A stretch of DNA of 64,000 nt from Actinomadura viridilutea (GCA_003001795.1 PVNI01000007.1:237507-301506), one strand, 5' to 3'; numbered from the stretch's first letter, positions 52,751-62,775 are shown. Notes: generated by a model from the sequence alone, not told the origin. Program-made: numbers and translations.

Positions 52751-53647
52751 ATGATCTCGGGGGACGGGGCGGTGACCACCGCGCTGGCGCTGGTGGCGGC
52801 GTGCTTCATCGGCGCGGGATTCGTCGCCCAGCAGCACGTCGCCTACCGCGAGCCGCTGGCCGAGATGCTGCACGTGCGGTTGCTGACCCACCTGGTCCGC
52901 AGGCCGGTGTGGCTGCTCGGGATCGCCGCGATGGTCTGCGGCCAGGTGCTGAGCGCGGCGGCGCTGGACGAGTCCGACCTCGGCCGCGTCGAACCGCTGC
53001 TCGCCACCAACCTGATCTTCGCCTTCGTGATCGCGCACCTGGTCTACAAGGAGTGGCTGAGCCGCGCGGTCTGGTGGGGCGCGGTGCTGGTCACCGGCGG
53101 GGTGGCGAGCTTTCTGACCTTCGGGCGGCCGCACGGCGGCCAGCCCGCGGGACCGGAGTCGCCGCGCTGGCTCGCGGCGGGGGCGGTGATGGCGCTGGCC
53201 GCCGTGCTGGTGCTGGCCGCCGCGCCCTGCTCGCTGCGGACCAAGGCGATCCTGTTCTCCGCCGCCGCCGGGATGATGTTCGGTGTCCAGGACGCCCTGA
53301 CCCGCGGCACGCTGCTGGCCCGGGGCGGCGGCCTCGGGTCGGTGATGTGGAACTGGCAGCCGTACGCCCTGGTCGTGATCGCCGTTCTGTCGCTGCTGCT
53401 GGCGCAGAGCGCCTTCGACGCGGCCCCGATCGCCATCTCGCTGCCCGCCATCACCGCCGCCGAACCCGTCATCGGGATCGTCCTCGGCGTCTTCGTCTTC
53501 GCCGAGCGCCTGCAGATCACCGCGGGCGCGCTGGCCGCCGAGGTGGCGGGGCTGATCATGATCGTCGTCGGGATCACCGTGCTGGGCCGGTCGCCCTATC
53601 CCGGCAAGCCGGAACCGGTCGCGTCCGGCGGGGACGGCCCCTCATGA
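52751..53647 (+). CDS. DMT-superfamily transporter, first of a pair
   Basis: 298 residues, eight to ten membrane spans in EamA/NIPA-like arrangement: GAGFVAQQHVAYREPLAEML near the start, EPLLATNLIFAFVIAHLVYK and ISLPAITAAEPVIGIVLGVF in the paired motifs. The transported substrate is unknown. TACGAC with 7 nt before the ATG suggests a leaderless start. Its stop overlaps the second DMT gene (ATGA), so the two may form a heterodimer. Confidence 0.82.
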   Translation: MISGDGAVTTALALVAACFIGAGFVAQQHVAYREPLAEMLHVRLLTHLVRRPVWLLGIAAMVCGQVLSAAALDESDLGRVEPLLATNLIFAFVIAHLVYKEWLSRAVWWGAVLVTGGVASFLTFGRPHGGQPAGPESPRWLAAGAVMALAAVLVLAAAPCSLRTKAILFSAAAGMMFGVQDALTRGTLLARGGGLGSVMWNWQPYALVVIAVLSLLLAQSAFDAAPIAISLPAITAAEPVIGIVLGVFVFAERLQITAGALAAEVAGLIMIVVGITVLGRSPYPGKPEPVASGGDGPS

Positions 53648-54507
53648 TCGCGATCGTCCTCGCGCTGTGCGCCGCGGCCAGCAACGCCCTGTCCTCGGTG
53701 CTGCAGCGGCGCGCGGTCCGCGTGGTCGCCCCGGGGGACTCGTTCCGCCTGTCGATCATGCTGGGCCTGCTGCGCAGCCCCGGCTGGCTCCTCGGCATCC
53801 TCGCGATGATCGGGGGCTTCCTGTTCCAGGCGGGGGCGCTCACCGTCGGCCAGCTCGCCCTCGTCCAGCCGATCCTGGTGACCGAGCTGCCGTTCACCAT
53901 GGCGTTTTTGTGGCTGATGCTCGGCAGCCGGCTGGACCGCGACTCCTGGACGGCGGTCGCGGCGCTGACCGTCGGGCTGGCCGCGCTGCTCGCCGCGGCC
54001 GACCCGGCGCACGGCACCAGGACGCCCAGCGGCCTCGAATGGGCGATCGCCGTCCTGGTGACGGTCGGGCTGATGGGGTACCTGACGACGGCGGCGCGCC
54101 TGGTCGGCGGCGCGCGCCGGGCGGTCATGGTCGGGATCGCCGCCGGGCTGGGGTTCTCCTTCACGGCGGCGCTCATGAAGGAGGCCACCGGCGCCATCTC
54201 CCGCGGGGCGACCGCCGTGCTGACCTCGTGGGCCCTGTACGCCATGGTCGCGGCCGGGCTGGCGAGCCTGGTGCTGCTGCAGGACGCCCTGCGCAGCGGC
54301 TCCCTGGTCGCCGTGCAGCCGGCGCTCAACGTCTCCGACCCGGTCGCCAGCATCGCCTACGGGGTCGGCCTGTTCGGCGAGTCGATCCGCCTGGGCGGGT
54401 GGGTGGTCCTGGAGCTGCTGGGGATCGGCATGATCCTCTACGGCAGCGTCCGCCTGACCCAGTCCCGGCCGCTGCGCGACCACGCCGAGGGCAGGGACTG
54501 CGACTGA
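53644..54507 (+). CDS. DMT-superfamily transporter, second of a pair
   Basis: 287 residues with the same fold as its neighbour: IAIVLALCAAASNALSSVLQ, ALVQPILVTELPFTMAFLWL and VAVQPALNVSDPVASIAYGV. Coupled by ATGA overlap to the upstream gene. The last 70 bp overlap the convergent glycosyltransferase gene. Confidence 0.82.
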   Translation: MIAIVLALCAAASNALSSVLQRRAVRVVAPGDSFRLSIMLGLLRSPGWLLGILAMIGGFLFQAGALTVGQLALVQPILVTELPFTMAFLWLMLGSRLDRDSWTAVAALTVGLAALLAAADPAHGTRTPSGLEWAIAVLVTVGLMGYLTTAARLVGGARRAVMVGIAAGLGFSFTAALMKEATGAISRGATAVLTSWALYAMVAAGLASLVLLQDALRSGSLVAVQPALNVSDPVASIAYGVGLFGESIRLGGWVVLELLGIGMILYGSVRLTQSRPLRDHAEGRDCD

Positions 54508-55697
54508 AGGCCGTCCCGCGCCCCGGGCCGTGCACCGCCCAGCAGCAGCGCCTCGGCGGACGGCTCCGCGAACAGGGCCGCGCCGGCGGACACCAGGCGG
54601 GCGCGCTCTTCGGGGTCGGCCAGACGGTCCAAGGCGGCCAGCAGGTCCGCCGGGCCGTCGGCGAGGACGCTCAACCCGTCGCGCACCATGGCGACCGCGC
54701 CGTCGCGGCCGTGGCCGGGGATCGGCCGGTAGGAGATCACCGGCAGTCCGGCCGCGAACGCCTCCCGGCAGGTCAGCCCGGCGGCGTTGTCGACCAGGGC
54801 GTAGGCGGCGGCCATCAGCGCGGGCAGATCGTCGCGCCAGCCCAGCGCCAGGCCGGGCCGCAGATCGGCAAGGCCGCGGCGCAGCCGCTCGTTGCGGCCG
54901 CACAGGACGACGGGGACGTACCGCCCCGAGCGCGCCAGGACTCGGGCGGTTTCGGCCACCTCGCCGACGCCCCACGAGCCGGCCGACACCAGCACCGGCC
55001 GGTCCTCCGGCCGCAGGCCCGACAGGGCGCGCGCGGCGCCCGCCCCGTTCCCGGCCGCCGCCGGCCCTCGCCCGGCCCGACGGGCGAACGCCGGGTCGGT
55101 GAGAGGGGCGCAGCAGGCCGCAGGCCGCCCGGTCAGCGCGGTCACGCGTCGCGCGGCGGCCCGGGACGGGCACAGGTAGCGGTCGTTGCCCGGGTGCAGC
55201 CACATCCGATGCACGGCGAAGTCCGTCAGCAGCACGGTGCACGGCACGTCCAGCCGGCCGCGCTCGCGCAGCCGTCCGGCGGCCTGCGCGGCCACGTGGA
55301 AGACGGTGACCACCTCGTCGGGGCGGCGGCGCCGCACCAGCCGCCGCAGGCGCGCGGCGGCCAGAACGGTGAGCGGCGAGTCCCAAGCGCGGTTGTCGCG
55401 GCCGTCGCGGGCCGCGGCCGGTCCGGTCGGGGCGCCGCCGCCCGCGCCGGACGGCGGCGGGGGAGCGAAGAACACCCGGTAGATCAGCGCGTAGACCCAC
55501 GGCGCCGACCGCATCATCCAGCCGTACCACCGGCGCAGGGCGCCGCCCACGCCCAGCGGCAGCAGCTCCAGCAGGTCCACCACCTCCGCGGCGGCGCCCG
55601 CCGCCGCGAGCCGCCGGGCCAGCTCGGCGGCGGCGCCGTCGTGCCCGGCGCCCATGCTCGCGCTGACGATCAACACCCTGTGTCGCGCTGGCGTCAC
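54438..55697 (-). CDS. MGDG synthase-like glycosyltransferase (GT28 type)
   Basis: 419 residues. The N-terminus HRVLIVSASMGAGHDGAAAE is the diacylglycerol glycosyltransferase signature. The central region has a short Pro/Gly insert (about 95-120). The C-terminal Rossmann half carries PVLVSAGSWGVGEVAETARV and the nucleotide-sugar site NAAGLTCREAFAAGLPVISY. It probably glycosylates a lipid at the inner face of the membrane. It lies 27 bp from the divergent deacetylase gene. The GTG start at 55697 is the only one matching the family N-terminus. Confidence 0.85.
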   Translation of the reverse strand: MTPARHRVLIVSASMGAGHDGAAAELARRLAAAGAAAEVVDLLELLPLGVGGALRRWYGWMMRSAPWVYALIYRVFFAPPPPSGAGGGAPTGPAAARDGRDNRAWDSPLTVLAAARLRRLVRRRRPDEVVTVFHVAAQAAGRLRERGRLDVPCTVLLTDFAVHRMWLHPGNDRYLCPSRAAARRVTALTGRPAACCAPLTDPAFARRAGRGPAAAGNGAGAARALSGLRPEDRPVLVSAGSWGVGEVAETARVLARSGRYVPVVLCGRNERLRRGLADLRPGLALGWRDDLPALMAAAYALVDNAAGLTCREAFAAGLPVISYRPIPGHGRDGAVAMVRDGLSVLADGPADLLAALDRLADPEERARLVSAGAALFAEPSAEALLLGGARPGARDGLQSQSLPSAWSRSGRDWVRRTLP

Positions 55698-55724
55698 GGT
55701 CCGGCGTCCCGCAGACTGGGGTGA

Positions 55725-56435
55725 ATGGCCCGCGCCGCGCTGACCTTCGCCATCACCGGCCTGGCCCTGCTGCACGCCGGGCCCGCCGCGTCCTGGCTGC
55801 CCGCCGTGCGCCGCCGCCTGCCCGCGCTGGCGGGCGTCGGCCGCGCCGGGCACGTCGCCCTGACCTTCGACGACGGACCGGACCCCCGGTCGACCCCGCT
55901 CTTCCTCGACGAGCTGCGGCGGCTCGGCTGCCGGGCCACCTTCTTCGTGCTCGGCGACATGCTCCGGCGGCGGCCCGAGCTCGGCCGCCGGATCGTCGCC
56001 GAGGGGCACGAGATCGCGGTGCACGGCTGGCACCACCGCAACTCTCTGCTGACCCGCCCCGGCAGGGTGACGGCGGAGCTCGGCCGCACCGTCGACCTGG
56101 TCGCCGCCGTCACCGGGACCGAACCGCTCTGGTACCGCCCTCCCTACGGTGTGCTGAGCGCCGAGGCGCTGGCAGGGGCCCGCCGTCACGGGCTCCGACC
56201 GGTGCTGTGGACCGCGTGGGGGAAGGACTGGGTCTCCACGGCGACGCCCGCGTCGGTCCTCGCCGCGCTCGCCCCCGGCCTCCACGGCGGGGCCACCGTC
56301 CTGCTTCACGACTCCGACTGCACCTCCGCTCCGGGGTCCTGGCGGGCGGCGCTCGGCGCCCTGCCCGGCCTCGTGGCCCGCTGCGCCGACCTGGGACTGC
56401 AGGTGGGGCCGCTGCGCGAGCACGGCGTCCTCTGA
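55725..56435 (+). CDS. Polysaccharide deacetylase (NodB/CE4 family)
   Basis: 236 residues. An N-terminal hydrophobic segment (LTFAITGLALLHAGPAASWL) acts as signal or anchor, followed by the NodB domain: TFDDGPDP (motif 1 with the metal Asp), HGWHHRN (motif 2, metal His pair) and RPPYG (motif 3). It would deacetylate a cell-wall or exopolysaccharide. CAGACT lies 7 nt before the ATG, a plausible leaderless start. The short divergent spacer with the glycosyltransferase suggests joint control in envelope synthesis. Confidence 0.88.
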   Translation: MARAALTFAITGLALLHAGPAASWLPAVRRRLPALAGVGRAGHVALTFDDGPDPRSTPLFLDELRRLGCRATFFVLGDMLRRRPELGRRIVAEGHEIAVHGWHHRNSLLTRPGRVTAELGRTVDLVAAVTGTEPLWYRPPYGVLSAEALAGARRHGLRPVLWTAWGKDWVSTATPASVLAALAPGLHGGATVLLHDSDCTSAPGSWRAALGALPGLVARCADLGLQVGPLREHGVL

Positions 56436-56565
56436 CGCGACGGTCCGGGGCGCAAAGCGACGGGCTCGTCACCCAACGTGTCGGCGCTTCATCCGTCTGC
56501 CCGGACACCCGCCGCCCCAAACCGCCGCCTCCGCCCGACGGCGCCCCGGCGAGGTGGAGATCGCG

Positions 56566-57093
56566 TCAGTCCGGGGAGACCGCGCTGCCCGGGACGGCGT
56601 CCCCGTCGGGGGCGTGCTCGGGAAGCACCGGTTCGATCCGGAACATCGACGGCATGCTCGACGTGCGGGAGCGGTCGCGTCCGGCGACGCCGGCCAAGGC
56701 CGCGATCAGGTCGCGGGCTGTGATCAGGCCGATGAGGTCGCCGCGCTCGCCCGTCACGATGACGTGGTCGCGTTCGGCCGCGAGCATGGCGGCCGCGGTC
56801 CGCGCGAGCGTGGCGTCCGGCCGCACGCACGCGGGGCCGCGGCGCGGCAGCAGCGCGGCGACGGACCGGCGGGCGCGCAACGGACCGGACGGCTCCCAGG
56901 CGGCGGTGAGCGACGCGGAGTCCAGGACGCCCAGGCAGTGCCCGGTGCCGTCGAGGACCGGCAGGTGGTGGACGCGCGCCCGGCACATCAGCTCCCATGC
57001 CATCAGCACGGACTCGTCGGCGGTGACGGTGAGCAGGTCGGTGCTCATCACCTCGGCGGCCGTGCGCTCGTCGGGCGGCCTGCGGACGTTCAT
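56566..57093 (-). CDS. CBS-domain pair protein
   Basis: 175 residues, essentially two CBS motifs (about 10-65 and 80-140): EVMSTDLLTVTADESVLMAW, RVHHLPVLDG, HVIVTGERGDLIGLITARDL. Such stand-alone pairs bind adenine nucleotides; a mycobacterial relative (Rv2626c-like) belongs to the DosR regulon. AGGAGGG lies upstream, and the start overlaps the preceding oxidase-fold gene (ATGA). The C-terminal 30 residues are unassigned. Confidence 0.88.
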   Translation of the reverse strand: MNVRRPPDERTAAEVMSTDLLTVTADESVLMAWELMCRARVHHLPVLDGTGHCLGVLDSASLTAAWEPSGPLRARRSVAALLPRRGPACVRPDATLARTAAAMLAAERDHVIVTGERGDLIGLITARDLIAALAGVAGRDRSRTSSMPSMFRIEPVLPEHAPDGDAVPGSAVSPD

Positions 57094-57572
57094 GATCCCT
57101 CCTGGAGGCGGGCCGCGGCGCGGACCGGCGGGCCGCCGTCCCCGGCGGCCGCGGCGCCCGGGACGCGCGTGACGCGGCGGCCGGTGACCTGCCGCGGCAC
57201 GACGCGGATGAAGTGGTCCCGCGAGCCCGGCGACCACGGCGACAGCGGCAGCCGCGCCAGGCGGGCGCGTTCGGCGGGCGCCGTCACGGCCCGCGCCGGA
57301 CCGATCAGCGTGACCGACCAGCCGGTGCGGGTCGCCGCGTCGAACTGGTCCGCCTCGAACGCCACGATGGCGCCGCGGGTCGCGGCGGCCAGCTTGGAAC
57401 CGGGCATGGTCCGGATGACCACGCTGTCGTCGCCGTCGAGGACGAAGTTGACCGGCTGGATCGCCGGCAGCGCCCGATCGGTGAACACGATCCTGCCGAT
57501 CGGCACCGACCGCATCAGGTCCAGACATTCCCGCGGGCCGAGGATCTGCAGCCCGTCGCTCTCGCGCCTCAT
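57090..57572 (-). CDS. Pyridoxamine-5'-phosphate oxidase-fold protein, copy 1
   Basis: 160 residues, split-barrel flavin/F420-binding fold: [70 protein letters not shown]. It is highly similar to the protein at 61890. It may be an F420- or FMN-dependent reductase or a heme-degrading-like protein; the cofactor cannot be told. It heads a two-gene operon with the CBS protein. A DosR-type box lies 90 bp upstream (57663). Confidence 0.85.
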   Translation of the reverse strand: MRRESDGLQILGPRECLDLMRSVPIGRIVFTDRALPAIQPVNFVLDGDDSVVIRTMPGSKLAAATRGAIVAFEADQFDAATRTGWSVTLIGPARAVTAPAERARLARLPLSPWSPGSRDHFIRVVPRQVTGRRVTRVPGAAAAGDGGPPVRAAARLQEGS

Positions 57573-57662
57573 GCCTCCACACTCGCCCGCCGCCCGCCCG
57601 CGGCGGCAGAGGCGAACGTCACACACCGAGGGGCGGCGCGCCGCCGGACGTCCCCGCCGGCA

Positions 57663-57678
57663 CGGACCTTCGCCCCTG
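57663..57678. promoter_or_regulatory. DosR/DevR-type box CGGACCTTCGCCCCTG
   Basis: Shares 15 consecutive bases (GGACCTTCGCCCCTG) with the box at 61925-61944. It lies in the divergent spacer between oxidase-fold copy 1 and phosphoketolase, so it could serve both. Confidence 0.6.
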
Positions 57679-57845
57679 CCGGGGCGGCTTTCGCGAATGG
57701 TGCGATTGCCGTGCGCGACCGCGGGGAGGGAGGGAGAGTCCGGCCGACGCGGCGCGCCCGGCGGCCGGGCGGCGGGACGGCCGCCGCCCGCCGCGCGCAC
57801 CCGACGAGGCGCCGCACGCACCCGACGAGGCGAAGGACGACCGCC

Positions 57846-60206
57846 ATGACACGAGCCCGCGCGCTGACCGACCGCGACCTGGACCTGATCGACGCGTACT
57901 GGAGGGCGGCGAACTACCTGTCGGTCGGGCAGATCTACCTGCTCGACAACCCCCTGCTGCGCGAGCCGCTGCGCGCCGAGCACGTCAAACCGCGGCTGCT
58001 CGGCCACTGGGGCACCACACCGGGGCTGAACTTCTGCTACGCCCACCTCAACCGCGTGATCAAGGCCCGCGACTTGAACATGATCTACATCATGGGGCCG
58101 GGGCACGGCGGCCCGGCGGCCGTCGCCAACGCCTGGCTCGAGGGCGCCTACAGCGAGGTGTACCCGCACGTCCCGCAGGACGCCGCGGGCATGGCGCGGC
58201 TGTTCCGGCAGTTCTCCTTCCCCGGCGGCGTGCCCAGCCACGTCGCGCCGGAGACGCCCGGGTCCATCCACGAGGGCGGGGAGCTCGGGTACGCGCTGGC
58301 GCACGCCTACGGCGCGGCGTTCGACAACCCCGACCTGGTGGTGGCGTGCATCGTCGGCGACGGGGAGGCCGAGACCGGCCCGCTGGCGGCCGGCTGGCAC
58401 TCCACCAAGTTCCTGGACCCGGTGCGCGACGGGGCCGTGCTGCCGATCCTGCACCTGAACGGCTACAAGATCGCCAACCCGGCGGTGCTGGCCCGCATCC
58501 CCGACGAGGAGCTGCTGTCCCTGCTGCGCGGCTACGGCCACCGGCCGATCATGCTGAGCGGCGACGAGCCCGCGGACATGCACCGGGCGATGGCCGCCGC
58601 GCTGGACGAGGCGCTCGACGAGATCGCCCGCATCCAGGCCGCGGCCCGCTCCGGCGCGCTCACCGAGCGGCCCCGCTGGCCGATGATCGTGCTGCGCACC
58701 CCGAAGGGCTGGACGGGCCCCAAGGAGGTGGACGGCCTCCCGGTGGAGGGCACGTGGCGGTCCCACCAGGTGCCGCTGGCGGGCGTACGGGACGACCCCG
58801 AGCACCTGGCGATGCTCGAGGCGTGGCTGCGGTCGTACCGGCCCGAGGAGCTGTTCGACGCCGACGGCCGTCCGGTCCCGGCGCTGCGCGGCTGCGCCCC
58901 GGCGGGGGAGCGGCGGATGAGCGCCAACCCGCACGCCAACGGCGGGCTGCTGCTGCGGCCCCTGAACCTGCCCGACTTCCGCGCCTTCGGCGTCGCCGTC
59001 GACAAGCCCGGCCAGACCTCGACCGAGCCCACCCGGGCGCTCGGCGCGTACCTGCGCGAGGTCGTGGCCGCCAACCCCGACAACTTCCGGATCATGGGCC
59101 CGGACGAGACCGCGTCCAACCGGCTCGGCGCGGTGTTCGAGGCCACCGACCGGGTCTTCACCGGCGAGCGGTACGGCACCGACGAGCATCTGGGCCCGCG
59201 CGGCCGCGTCATGGAGGTGCTCAGCGAGCACCTGTGCCAAGGCTGGCTGGAGGGCTACCTGCTGACCGGGCGGCACGGGCTGTTCAACAGCTACGAGGCG
59301 TTCGTCCACATCGTCGACTCGATGTTCAACCAGTACGCCAAGTGGCTGAAGGTCACCCGGCGGCTGCCGTGGCGGCGCCCGGTCGCCTCGTTCAACTACC
59401 TGCTGTCGTCGCACGTGTGGCGCCAGGACCACAACGGCTTCACCCACCAGGACCCCGGCTTCCTCGACGTGGTGATGAACAAGAAGCCCGAGATCATCCG
59501 GGTGTACCTGCCGCCGGACGCCAACACCCTGCTGTCGGTCGCCGACCACTGCCTGCGCTCGCAGGACCTCGTCAACGTCATCGTCGCGGGCAAGCAGCCG
59601 TCCCCGAACTGGCTGCCGATGGACGACGCCGTCCTGCACTGCGCCCGCGGCATCGGCATCTGGGAATGGGCCAGCACCGACGGCGGCGGCGACCCCGACG
59701 TGGTGCTGGCCTGCGCCGGCGACGTGCCCACGCTGGAGACGCTGGCGGCGGTGGACCTGCTGCGGCGGTTCTTCCCCGAGCTGCGGGTCCGGGTGATCAA
59801 CGTGGTCGACCTGATGCGGCTGCAGCCGCCCTCCGAGCACCCGCACGGGCTCAGCGACGCCGAGTTCGACGCGCTGTTCACCGTCGACAAGCCGATCATC
59901 TTCGCCTTCCACGGCTACCCGTACCTGATCCACCGGCTCGCCTACCGCCGCGCCGGGCACCCCAACCTGCACGTGCGCGGCTACAAGGAGGAGGGCACCA
60001 CCACGACGCCGTTCGACATGGTCATGCTCAACGACTTGGACCGCTACCACCTGGTCATGGACGTCATCGACCGGGTGCCGTCGCTGGGCGGGCGGGTCGC
60101 GCACGTCCGCCAGCGCATGACCGACCAGCGGCGGGTGATGCGCGCCTACACGCGCGAGCACGGCGAGGACGCGCCCGAGATCCGCGACTGGACCTGGCCC
60201 TACTAG
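57846..60206 (+). CDS. xfp: Xylulose-5-phosphate/fructose-6-phosphate phosphoketolase
   Basis: 786 residues, the normal size. A ThDP-dependent enzyme that splits xylulose-5-P or fructose-6-P into acetyl-phosphate and an aldose phosphate. Characteristic motifs: [66 protein letters not shown] (ThDP/Mg site), and [25 protein letters not shown] precedes the ATG. Acetate kinase follows 40 bp later, so acetyl-phosphate is turned into ATP and acetate, a bypass useful under oxygen or carbon limitation. Confidence 0.97.
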   Translation: MTRARALTDRDLDLIDAYWRAANYLSVGQIYLLDNPLLREPLRAEHVKPRLLGHWGTTPGLNFCYAHLNRVIKARDLNMIYIMGPGHGGPAAVANAWLEGAYSEVYPHVPQDAAGMARLFRQFSFPGGVPSHVAPETPGSIHEGGELGYALAHAYGAAFDNPDLVVACIVGDGEAETGPLAAGWHSTKFLDPVRDGAVLPILHLNGYKIANPAVLARIPDEELLSLLRGYGHRPIMLSGDEPADMHRAMAAALDEALDEIARIQAAARSGALTERPRWPMIVLRTPKGWTGPKEVDGLPVEGTWRSHQVPLAGVRDDPEHLAMLEAWLRSYRPEELFDADGRPVPALRGCAPAGERRMSANPHANGGLLLRPLNLPDFRAFGVAVDKPGQTSTEPTRALGAYLREVVAANPDNFRIMGPDETASNRLGAVFEATDRVFTGERYGTDEHLGPRGRVMEVLSEHLCQGWLEGYLLTGRHGLFNSYEAFVHIVDSMFNQYAKWLKVTRRLPWRRPVASFNYLLSSHVWRQDHNGFTHQDPGFLDVVMNKKPEIIRVYLPPDANTLLSVADHCLRSQDLVNVIVAGKQPSPNWLPMDDAVLHCARGIGIWEWASTDGGGDPDVVLACAGDVPTLETLAAVDLLRRFFPELRVRVINVVDLMRLQPPSEHPHGLSDAEFDALFTVDKPIIFAFHGYPYLIHRLAYRRAGHPNLHVRGYKEEGTTTTPFDMVMLNDLDRYHLVMDVIDRVPSLGGRVAHVRQRMTDQRRVMRAYTREHGEDAPEIRDWTWPY

Positions 60207-60246
60207 GAGCCGCCCCGCCGCCACGAGTCCCGCGAGGGGAGCCGCG

Positions 60247-61341
60247 ATGCGGATACTGACCGTCAACCCCGGATCCAGCAGCCTCAAGCTGAGCCTGCTG
60301 GACGACGACGACACCCCGCTGGCCCGTGCCGAGCTCGCCACCGGAGACGGGGGACGGCAGGCCGAGCGCCTGGCCGCCGCGGTCGCGCGGATGCCCTCGC
60401 CGGACGCGGTGGGGCTGCGGTTCGTGCACGGCGGCCGCGACCTCACCGAGCCGGTGGTGATCGACGAACGGGTCACCAAGCGGCTGTACGAGCTGACGGA
60501 CCTGGCGCCCGTGCACCAGCCGCTGTCGCTGTACGCGCTGGGCGAGATCGGCCGCGCCCTGCCCGGCGTCCCGGTCGTCGGCTGCTTCGACACGGCCTTC
60601 CACGCGCGCCTGCCGGACGCCGCCGCGACCTACGCCGTCCCGGCCGAGTGGCGCGAACGCCACGGCCTGCGCCGGTACGGCTTCCACGGCCTGTCCTACG
60701 CCTACGCCACCCGGCGCGCCGGGCAGCTGCTGCGCGCCGACCCGGCGACGCTGCGCATGGTGATCTGCCACCTGGGCTCCGGCGCCTCGCTGGCGGCGGT
60801 GGCCGGCGGCCGCTCGGTCGACACCACGATGGGGTTCACCCCGCTGGAGGGCCTGGTGATGGCGGGCCGCGCCGGAAGCATCGACCCCGGGATCCCGCTG
60901 TGGCTCATCCGCCACGGGCTGTCCGCCGAGGAGATCAACGACGCGCTCGAGCACCGCTCGGGGCTGCGCGGCCTCGCGGGCACCGGCGACATGCGGCGGC
61001 TGCGGGCGCGGGCCGCCGAGGGCGACGAGACCGCGGCCTTCGCGCTGGACGTCTACCACCACCGCCTGCGCGCCTGCGCCGCCGCCATGGCGGCCGCGCT
61101 GGGCGGCCTGGACGCGCTGGTCTTCACCGGCGGCGTCGGCGAGCACGACGCCGAGACGCGCCGCCGCCTCGGCGAGGACCTGCGCCACCTCGGCGTCGCC
61201 GTCGACCCGCAGGCCAACGCCGCCGCCCGCGGCGACGCCGAGATCACCGCCGGGGACGCCCTCGTGCGCACCCTCGTGGTCACCTCCCGGGAGGACCTGG
61301 AGATCGCCGCGGGAGTGCGCGCCGCCCTGTCCGCCGCGTGA
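60247..61341 (+). CDS. ackA: Acetate kinase
   Basis: 364 residues, about 35 shorter than the E. coli enzyme. Motifs: LTVNPGSSSLKLSLL (phosphate loop), VGCFDTAFH, RRYGFHGLSYAYATRRA, VICHLGSGASLAAVAGGRSV, DTTMGFTPLEGLVMAGRAGS and DALVFTGGVGEHDAETR. It forms ATP from acetyl-phosphate made by the phosphoketolase encoded upstream in the same operon. GAGGGGAGCCGCG before the ATG. A palindromic hairpin follows. Confidence 0.96.
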   Translation: MRILTVNPGSSSLKLSLLDDDDTPLARAELATGDGGRQAERLAAAVARMPSPDAVGLRFVHGGRDLTEPVVIDERVTKRLYELTDLAPVHQPLSLYALGEIGRALPGVPVVGCFDTAFHARLPDAAATYAVPAEWRERHGLRRYGFHGLSYAYATRRAGQLLRADPATLRMVICHLGSGASLAAVAGGRSVDTTMGFTPLEGLVMAGRAGSIDPGIPLWLIRHGLSAEEINDALEHRSGLRGLAGTGDMRRLRARAAEGDETAAFALDVYHHRLRACAAAMAAALGGLDALVFTGGVGEHDAETRRRLGEDLRHLGVAVDPQANAAARGDAEITAGDALVRTLVVTSREDLEIAAGVRAALSAA

Positions 61342-61344
61342 CGG

Positions 61345-61362
61345 GAGCCGCCCGGGCGGCTC
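61345..61362. terminator. ackA terminator, palindrome GAGCCGCCCGGGCGGCTC
   Basis: Perfect 18-bp palindrome starting 3 bp after the ackA stop, between convergent genes. Confidence 0.55.
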
Positions 61363-61458
61363 GTCCGGGGCGTACTCGGCGCCCGGCGGCCGCCGCCGCT
61401 CGAGACCTGGGATCAGGCGGGCCGGTCGCGACTCCAGGCGGCGCTCGCCGGGGCCCGC

Positions 61459-61890
61459 TCACTGGTTCGTGGACGCGGGGGCGGAGGCCGGGATGCGCCG
61501 GCCGGAGAAGATCCGCGGGGTGATGCGGACGAAGTGCTCGCGTTCGCCCGGGGCCCACGGGCGCAACGGCAGCCGGCGCAGCTTCTCCAGCTCGTCGGGC
61601 TCGGTGACGACGCGGGCCTGTCCGACGACCACGACCGACCAGCCGGTCCGGGACTCGACGTCGAAGTCGTCGGCCTCGAAGGCGACGACGGCGTTGCGCA
61701 CCGCAGCGGCGAGCTTGGACCCGACGGAGGTGCGGATCACCACGTCGCCGTCCACCAGCGCGAAGTTCACCGGTTGGACGGCGGGCAGGGCCCGGTCGGT
61801 GAACACGATGCGGCCCACGGGCGCGCTCGCCAACAGCGACCGGCACTGGGCGGTGTCCAAGATCTCCAGTCCGCTGCGATCAAGAGGCAT
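61459..61890 (-). CDS. Pyridoxamine-5'-phosphate oxidase-fold protein, copy 2
   Basis: 143 residues, closely similar to the protein at 57572: EILDTAQCRSLLASAPVGRI, ALPAVQPVNFALVDGDVVIR, NAVVAFEADDFDVESRTGWS. The two copies flank the phosphoketolase-acetate kinase operon and probably arose by duplication. The ATG at 61890 is chosen because a DosR-type palindrome lies 35-54 nt upstream; an in-frame ATG at 62064 would place that site inside the gene and overlap devR. Confidence 0.85.
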   Translation of the reverse strand: MPLDRSGLEILDTAQCRSLLASAPVGRIVFTDRALPAVQPVNFALVDGDVVIRTSVGSKLAAAVRNAVVAFEADDFDVESRTGWSVVVVGQARVVTEPDELEKLRRLPLRPWAPGEREHFVRITPRIFSGRRIPASAPASTNQ

Positions 61891-61924
61891 GCGCCCCAGC
61901 CTGCTCTCCGCCCCGGAGCGCGAA

Positions 61925-61944
61925 CCAGGGGCGAAGGTCCCTGG
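61925..61944. promoter_or_regulatory. DosR/DevR-type box CCAGGGGCGAAGGTCCCTGG
   Basis: 20-bp near-palindrome; its complement contains GGGACCTTCGCCCC, similar to mycobacterial DosR boxes (GGGAC-TTnnGnCCC type). It lies 35-54 nt before the oxidase-fold copy 2 start. Confidence 0.65.
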
Positions 61945-62044
61945 ATCGGCGTCCGGAGCCGGGGGCGGCGTACGGTGCGGCGACGCGGCGGACTCGGGAG
62001 ACTCGCCCGTCTCGCGGGTCGGCCCCGCGGCCGGCGCCGGGCGG

Positions 62045-62731
62045 TCAGCGGTCGCGTCCGCCATCGGCGCGCTCCGACTTCAACTGCGCGGCCAGCGCGG
62101 CGGCCTGCGTGCGGCGGCTCATGCCGAGCTTGGCGAAGAGGTTGGACACGTAGTTCTTGACCGTCTTCTCGGCCAGGAACATCCGTTCGCCGATCTGCCG
62201 GTTGGTCAGACCCTCGCCGATCAGCTCCAGGATCTGCCGCTCCTGGTCGGACAGGGCGGCCAGGGGGTCCTTGCGCTCCTGGCGTTCGCGCAGCCGGCGC
62301 AGCATGCGCTGGGTGCTGCGGGGATCCAGCAGCGACTGGCCGGAGGCGACGGTGCGGACGGCGCCGACCAGGTCCGAGCCGTGGATCTGCTTGAGCACGT
62401 AGCCGGCGGCGCCGGCCATCACGGCGTCGAACAGCGCGTCCTCGTCGTCGAAGGAGGTCAGCATCAGGCAGGCGACCTCGGGCATGGCCGAGCGGATCTC
62501 CCGGCAGACGCTCACCCCGTCGCCGTCGGGGAGCCGCACGTCCAGGACGGCCACGTGCGGGCGGGCGGCGGGGATGCGGGCCAGCGCCTGCTCGGCCGAG
62601 CCCGCCTCGCCCACGACCTCGATGTCGTCCTCGGCCGACAGCAGCGCGGCGACGCCGCGCCGGACCACCTCGTGGTCGTCCACGAGAAAAACCCGGACAA
62701 TTTCCTTTTTATCGGCCGTTGGACCTGCCAT
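62045..62731 (-). CDS. devR: NarL/DevR (DosR)-type response regulator
   Basis: 228 residues. The receiver domain has VFLVDDHEVVRRGVAALL with paired Asp, phospho-acceptor Asp in VAVLDVRLPDGDG (about residue 64), Thr in CLMLTSFDDEDAL and Lys in YVLKQI. The C-terminal LuxR-type HTH reads QIGERMFLAEKTVKNYVSNL, then FAKLGMSRRTQAA. It is strikingly close to mycobacterial DosR across both domains. It is probably phosphorylated by the divergently encoded GAF kinase and binds the three dyads noted in this region. The leader is AT-rich; AGGATTGG lies before the ATG. Confidence 0.92.
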   Translation of the reverse strand: MAGPTADKKEIVRVFLVDDHEVVRRGVAALLSAEDDIEVVGEAGSAEQALARIPAARPHVAVLDVRLPDGDGVSVCREIRSAMPEVACLMLTSFDDEDALFDAVMAGAAGYVLKQIHGSDLVGAVRTVASGQSLLDPRSTQRMLRRLRERQERKDPLAALSDQERQILELIGEGLTNRQIGERMFLAEKTVKNYVSNLFAKLGMSRRTQAAALAAQLKSERADGGRDR

Positions 62732-62775
62732 GACACCAATCCTCTAGTCTCTAACTGTCCACTGTTCGACGCTAA

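Noticed and set aside
61891..62064. N-terminal extension of oxidase-fold copy 2 to the ATG at 62064
   Set aside because: The extension is low complexity, overlaps the devR end, and would bury the DosR-type box in coding sequence.
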